Source of the DNA: Oscillospiraceae bacterium
Lineage (GTDB): Bacteria > Bacillota > Clostridia > Oscillospirales > Acutalibacteraceae
Assembly (NCBI GenBank): GCA_031267965.1
Contig: JAIRYC010000095.1
Location: 1 to 64,000 of the forward strand
DNA: 64,000 nt
Reading direction: 5' to 3'
Position 1 is the first letter of the stretch, and every line of letters begins with the position of its first letter. A program made the translations under genes and the position numbers. Below the pieces are notes generated by a model. The model had not been told where the DNA came from. It searched no databases and saw only the letters and a list, made by a program, of their open reading frames with translations. Positions 60,479 through 64,000 of this stretch are shown here, one piece after another.

Positions 60479-61636
60479 TTAGTTTTTTGTTTTCTTGCGC
60501 GCATGGGAAGCAAGTGCCATTAAGGCGCCGCAAAGCACAAACAGCGTCGACCAAAATACAAGGTGCGCGGAATCCCCCGTGCCTGGCTGATTGTTGCCGT
60601 TTTCGCCCAACATGTCACCGTCCTTGAACCGCGTGGACTGCTGTTCGGACAGATCACTCCGCGCAGTCGTTGTTTCGTGCAAGTTGCCGCTTGACTCTAT
60701 AGTTTTCAAGACGGTAGTTTCCGGCGCGGCTTCAGTTTTGGGCAAAGTGACAACCGCTGTAATTCCAGCGCTTGATCCATTTATTGTTGCAGATGCAGTA
60801 GTTGGTTTTTCTATGTTTGTAAAATGAATCGTTGACAGTGCTGTTGTGGACACAAATGTAGTCAGCGACTCGGTTTCTGCTGCCGACGTAGTTGTCGGTT
60901 CTGTGGTCGACTCCAAAGTTGTCGGCAATTCTGTGGTAGGCGCCAATGTCGTTGGCGGTTCCGCAGAGGGCAACAACGTAGTCGGTGGTTCAGTTGTCAG
61001 CACAGGCGTCGTCGGCGCTTCTGTCATCAGCACAGGCGTCGTTGGCGGTTCGGTGGTTAATTCCGCAGTGGTCGTCGGCGTGGTTGTCGTATCAGCAATC
61101 GTAGTTGTGGGCGCGGTCGTGCTCGACTGCACAATTACCTTGCCATTCGTGACGGCAAACGGCACATTCTCTAAATCAATATTATATGTGTTTTCCCAAT
61201 CATAACTGACACTGACCGCCGCATTGCCAAGCGGCGCGCCGGCCCTCACTTCAAACTCCAGCGTATAAAGCACACCGTTGGCGGCGGTATTCTTTGCGGC
61301 ACTGCTGTCGAGATAATTAATTTTATAGGGGACGGCGCCTAATTTGTTCCCGGCAGACATTAATTTTGTGTTAAAAATAGCGCCATTTGCAACTTTCGTC
61401 AACCTCAGGCGTGTAGTGTCATAATTAATATCGGTGAAAAGTGAGATAACGCCGGGATTATTTGCTACCATGACAGTAACTTCGACATTTTCACCTTCAC
61501 TGGCGTTCGCATCACCAACGGTGATTGCCGGGTTTGGCGCGGCAATCACAACCGCAACACTGGCAGAAATCGCTAAAATCGTTGCCGCTAACACCATCGC
61601 CAACCATTTTGAGCGAATATAATTTACATATTTCAC
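60479..61636 (-). CDS. Cohesin-domain cell-wall protein with Thr-rich repeats and sorting-like signal
   Basis: 385-residue surface protein. GTG 61636 is the likely start (GAGGGTG 6 nt upstream, then KYVNYIRSKWLAMVLAATI as signal peptide). A cohesin domain follows (about 35-165: ITVGDANASEGENVEVTV, VISLFTDINYDTTRLRL, then GVLYTLEFEVRAGAPLG). Then comes a repeated Thr/Pro/Glu linker (about 170-260) and a further Ser/Thr-rich part. The C-terminus NQPGTGDSAHL, a hydrophobic stretch and HARKKTKN match a non-canonical sortase signal. Cohesins bind dockerins in cellulosomes, but a single copy can also act in other surface complexes. No dockerin is seen in this window. Confidence 0.88.
   Translation of the reverse strand: MKYVNYIRSKWLAMVLAATILAISASVAVVIAAPNPAITVGDANASEGENVEVTVMVANNPGVISLFTDINYDTTRLRLTKVANGAIFNTKLMSAGNKLGAVPYKINYLDSSAAKNTAANGVLYTLEFEVRAGAPLGNAAVSVSYDWENTYNIDLENVPFAVTNGKVIVQSSTTAPTTTIADTTTTPTTTAELTTEPPTTPVLMTEAPTTPVLTTEPPTTLLPSAEPPTTLAPTTELPTTLESTTEPTTTSAAETESLTTFVSTTALSTIHFTNIEKPTTASATINGSSAGITAVVTLPKTEAAPETTVLKTIESSGNLHETTTARSDLSEQQSTRFKDGDMLGENGNNQPGTGDSAHLVFWSTLFVLCGALMALASHARKKTKN
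60885..61095. repeat. Degenerate tandem repeats coding the Thr/Pro linker of the cohesin protein
   Basis: Short imperfect units coding for variants of TTEPPTTPVL/TTELPTT in the cohesin gene. Copy number may vary between strains. Confidence 0.7.
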
Positions 61637-61831
61637 AGCATTCACCCTCTTGATTTTTATGAAATTAAGTTGTTGTAGTATATCACAAATTTTACGGTAA
61701 AACAAGGTAAAAATTCATTTTTCGACAAATTTCTTCAAAATGCTGTTTAAAAATGAATGACAACATTTTGTATAATTACTCCATGCTCTTTATGCAACTA
61801 AATGCCGAATGATATCCGCCGATACAGCGCC

Positions 61832-61860
61832 TTGCGATTCTTCTTAAAAAGTGCTATAAT
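61832..61860 (+). promoter_or_regulatory. Promoter of gyrA
   Basis: TTGCGA (61832-61837), 17 bp, perfect TATAAT (61855-61860) preceded by TGC, 49 bp upstream of the start. A further TATAAT further up (about 61770) lacks a good -35. Confidence 0.75.
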
Positions 61861-61909
61861 TACCTTCAGAGAGACGCAATCTGAACAGCAATTTGGGAGT
61901 TAATTTATA

Positions 61910-64000
61910 ATGGCTTTTACTGAAGAATCACTGGATTTGCAAAAAATAATCCAAGTGGATATCAACGCGGAAATGCGCAAATCTTTTTTGGATTACTCTA
62001 TGTCTGTCATCACATCGCGCGCCCTGCCGGATGTACGCGACGGTCTTAAGCCCGTACATAGGCGAATCCTCTACACCATGTTTGAGAATTCGCTTTATCC
62101 GGATAAGCCCTATCGTAAGTGTGCGGACACCGTCGGTGCGGTTTTGGGCCGCTATCACCCACACGGTGACGCTTCCGTTTATGATGCCATGGTGCGCCTT
62201 GCACAGGATTTTTCCATGCGCTACATGCTTGTGGACGGACATGGCAACTTCGGCTCAGTGGACGGCGACCCCGCCGCTGCCTACCGATACACTGAGAGCC
62301 GCATGAGCAAGCTTTCGCTTGAACTGCTGACTGATATTGATAAAGAAACAGTCGATTATATTCCAAACTACGACGACCGCCTGCAAGAGCCTATTGTGCT
62401 GCCCTCCAGATTTCCGAACCTGCTGGTCAACGGCTCCGCCGGCATTGCCGTGGGTATGGCGACCAATATTCCGCCGCACAATCTTGGCGAGGTGCTTGAT
62501 GCTTGCTTTATGGTTATCGACAATCCGGACGTGTCGCTAGAGGAACTGATGTCCGTTTTGCCGGGACCGGATTTCCCGACAGCGGGAATCATCATGGGCC
62601 GATCAGGCATACGCGCGGCCTATGCTACGGGCAAGGGCAAAATCACGCTGCGCGCCGGCACTGAGATTGTCGAGGACAAGAACGGGCGTTTTAAGATTGT
62701 TGTTACGGAACTGCCGTATCAGGTTAACAAGGCAAAGCTGCATGAATATATTGGCGAATTGGTCAAGGAAAAGCGCATTGAAGGCATTGCGGATGCCAAT
62801 GACTATTCCAGCCGCGAGGGTATGCAGTTTGTCGTCACGCTCAAGCGCGACGCAAACCCACAGGTTGTGCTCAACCAGTTGTTTGCGCTGACGCAAATGC
62901 AGGTTACCGTTGGCGTGAATCTGCTGGCGCTTGTAAACGGTGAGCCGAAAGTTCTTACGCTCAAGCAAATGCTGGAGCATTACATCAAATTCCAGTGTGA
63001 GGTTATCACCCGCCGCACAAGATTTGACTTGCGCAAGGCGCAGGAGCGCGCGCACATACTTGACGGCTTGCTGATTGCGCTAGACTTCATTGACGAAGTT
63101 ATCGCATTGCTGCGCGCCGCAAAAAGTATCCCAGAGGGCAAGGCAGGCTTGATGGAGCGCTTTGGTCTGGATGATGTGCAGGCGCAGGCGATTGTTCAGA
63201 TGCGGCTTGGTCAGTTGACTGGGCTTGAACGCCAAAAAATCGAGGATGAGATGGCCAAGCTCAAAGAACTTATCACTGCTTTCCTCGAATTGCTCTCCAG
63301 CGAAGTGAACATCCTTGCAAAGGTTAAAGAAGAGTTGGGATTAATCGGTGCGAAATACAAGGACGAACGCCGTACAAAGATTGTCAACGTGAGCGGAGAA
63401 GTGGATATTGAGTCGCTAATCCCCGAGGAAACCTGTGTTTTCACACTGAGCAACATGGGCTACCTGAAACGCGTACCTGCCGAAACCTACCAAACGCAGC
63501 ACCGCGGCGGGCGCGGCATAGTCGGCATGGCGCACCGTGAGGAGGACGCGACGCGTACACTCTTTACTGGCTCTACGCATGAATATGTGATGTTCTTCAC
63601 GAGCAAAGGGCGAACCTTCCGGCTCAAGGGCTACGAAATCCCCGAAGGTAGCCGCAACGCCAAGGGCATGAACGCGGTCAATCTATTGCAGCTTGAGGCG
63701 GATGAAACGCTCTCCGCCATGATTCCGTTGCCAAAGGAGCAAGACGGTCTGTATGTCTGCATGGCAACGCGGCATGGCGTAATCAAGCGTACCGCGCTGG
63801 ACGAATACAAAAATGTGCGTAAGAGCGGCTTACGCGCTATCAACCTTGATGAGGATGACGCGCTTGCTTGGGTTCAGTTGACCGGCGGCAGCGACCAATT
63901 GATACTGGCCACAAAGAGGGGCATGGTTATTCGCTTTGCAGAAAGCGATGCGCGTGCGCTTGGACGCACGGCACGTGGTGTGCGGGCCATTCGCCTGAAA
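61910..64000 (+). CDS. gyrA: DNA gyrase subunit A (3' end outside window)
   Basis: Breakage-reunion subunit of gyrase; with GyrB it introduces negative supercoils. 697 codons are present. The start ATG 61910 has GGGAG 10 nt upstream. The N-terminal domain has the catalytic Tyr127 in [11 protein letters not shown]. The quinolone-determining stretch is [12 protein letters not shown], with Ala88 where E. coli has Ser83; Asp92 matches Asp87. The C-terminal domain begins with blades and carries the GyrA-box QHRGGRG near residue 525, which supports GyrA over ParC. gyrB is not in the window. Confidence 0.97.
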   Translation, partial: MAFTEESLDLQKIIQVDINAEMRKSFLDYSMSVITSRALPDVRDGLKPVHRRILYTMFENSLYPDKPYRKCADTVGAVLGRYHPHGDASVYDAMVRLAQDFSMRYMLVDGHGNFGSVDGDPAAAYRYTESRMSKLSLELLTDIDKETVDYIPNYDDRLQEPIVLPSRFPNLLVNGSAGIAVGMATNIPPHNLGEVLDACFMVIDNPDVSLEELMSVLPGPDFPTAGIIMGRSGIRAAYATGKGKITLRAGTEIVEDKNGRFKIVVTELPYQVNKAKLHEYIGELVKEKRIEGIADANDYSSREGMQFVVTLKRDANPQVVLNQLFALTQMQVTVGVNLLALVNGEPKVLTLKQMLEHYIKFQCEVITRRTRFDLRKAQERAHILDGLLIALDFIDEVIALLRAAKSIPEGKAGLMERFGLDDVQAQAIVQMRLGQLTGLERQKIEDEMAKLKELITAFLELLSSEVNILAKVKEELGLIGAKYKDERRTKIVNVSGEVDIESLIPEETCVFTLSNMGYLKRVPAETYQTQHRGGRGIVGMAHREEDATRTLFTGSTHEYVMFFTSKGRTFRLKGYEIPEGSRNAKGMNAVNLLQLEADETLSAMIPLPKEQDGLYVCMATRHGVIKRTALDEYKNVRKSGLRAINLDEDDALAWVQLTGGSDQLILATKRGMVIRFAESDARALGRTARGVRAIRLK

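Noticed and set aside
60883-61095. CRISPR-like or tandem-repeat array
   Set aside because: The repeats are in-frame, degenerate and encode the Thr/Pro linker of the cohesin protein.
1-64000. tRNA, rRNA, transposase or integrase genes
   Set aside because: I saw no T-loop-like GGTTCGAAT motifs in plausible cloverleafs, no rRNA blocks and no recombinase signatures in any frame.

Overview
The window is a gene-dense stretch of about 50% GC chromosome from an anaerobic, endospore-forming member of the Clostridia (Firmicutes), most like the Oscillospiraceae/Ruminococcaceae. This rests on the presence of spoIVB and spoIIP, Rnf subunits, ferredoxin-type oxidoreductases, scpA/scpB, yajC, mnmE, hpt, RodA and gyrA homologues with Firmicutes-type sequences, strong AGGAGG ribosome binding sites, and sigma-A promoters with 17-bp spacers. 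No tRNA, rRNA, CRISPR array, IS element or prophage was seen.

Left part (1-16 kb). The 3' part of prfA is followed by a secreted Thr-rich protein, a Sua5-type threonylcarbamoyl-AMP synthase, yajC, a family 4 uracil-DNA glycosylase, a tiny sortase-substrate-like protein and mnmE. Convergent to these, on the minus strand, lie galM, a diaminopimelate decarboxylase, recA, two tandem paralogous lipoproteins, yebC, rnfG/rnfD/rnfC and a Gx-transporter gene. The Rnf locus carries only C, D and G.

Middle (16-41 kb). On the minus strand are a [4Fe-4S] aldo/keto reductase, a DUF2461 gene, a coiled-coil protein, coaD, rsmD and a secreted protein. A plus-strand run follows: a YhhN-like membrane protein, rodA, hpt, a miaA broken by four frameshifts, and an HlyD-like adaptor. 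Then come a membrane-anchored CBM9/DOMON-like protein, an M18 aminopeptidase and dacA (minus). After these are thiN, an orphan histidine kinase, a DUF1385 gene, prmC, an M50 protease, scpA, scpB, an EFR1-type flavodoxin-ferredoxin, a phenylacetate-CoA ligase and a double-ACT protein (plus).

Right part (41-64 kb). A secreted DUF5067-like protein is followed by a decayed gene, an XRE-cupin regulator with an acyl-CoA synthetase, and a TetR-controlled ABC exporter. The exporter has two ATPases and a permease with an internally repeated extracellular domain. Next come an ECF-like sigma factor with a membrane beta-propeller partner and spoIVB. An AT-rich island follows, holding an orphan vsr endonuclease, a small ORF and an HTH remnant. 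Then come spoIIP, a half-size EamA transporter, an aminotransferase, ribF, a polar amino-acid ABC ATPase/permease pair, a cohesin-domain wall protein and the 5' two thirds of gyrA.

The main themes are translation and tRNA quality control (prfA, prmC, Sua5, MnmE, MiaA), chromosome maintenance (recA, ScpAB, gyrase, UDG), envelope and spore morphogenesis, anaerobic electron transfer, and a lineage-specific set of secreted proteins with Thr/Pro-rich linkers. The points most worth a second look are the TetR/ABC locus with matching operators, the multiply frameshifted but full-length miaA, the partial Rnf operon, the orphan vsr island, the sigma factor/beta-propeller pair and the two sortase-substrate-like proteins.
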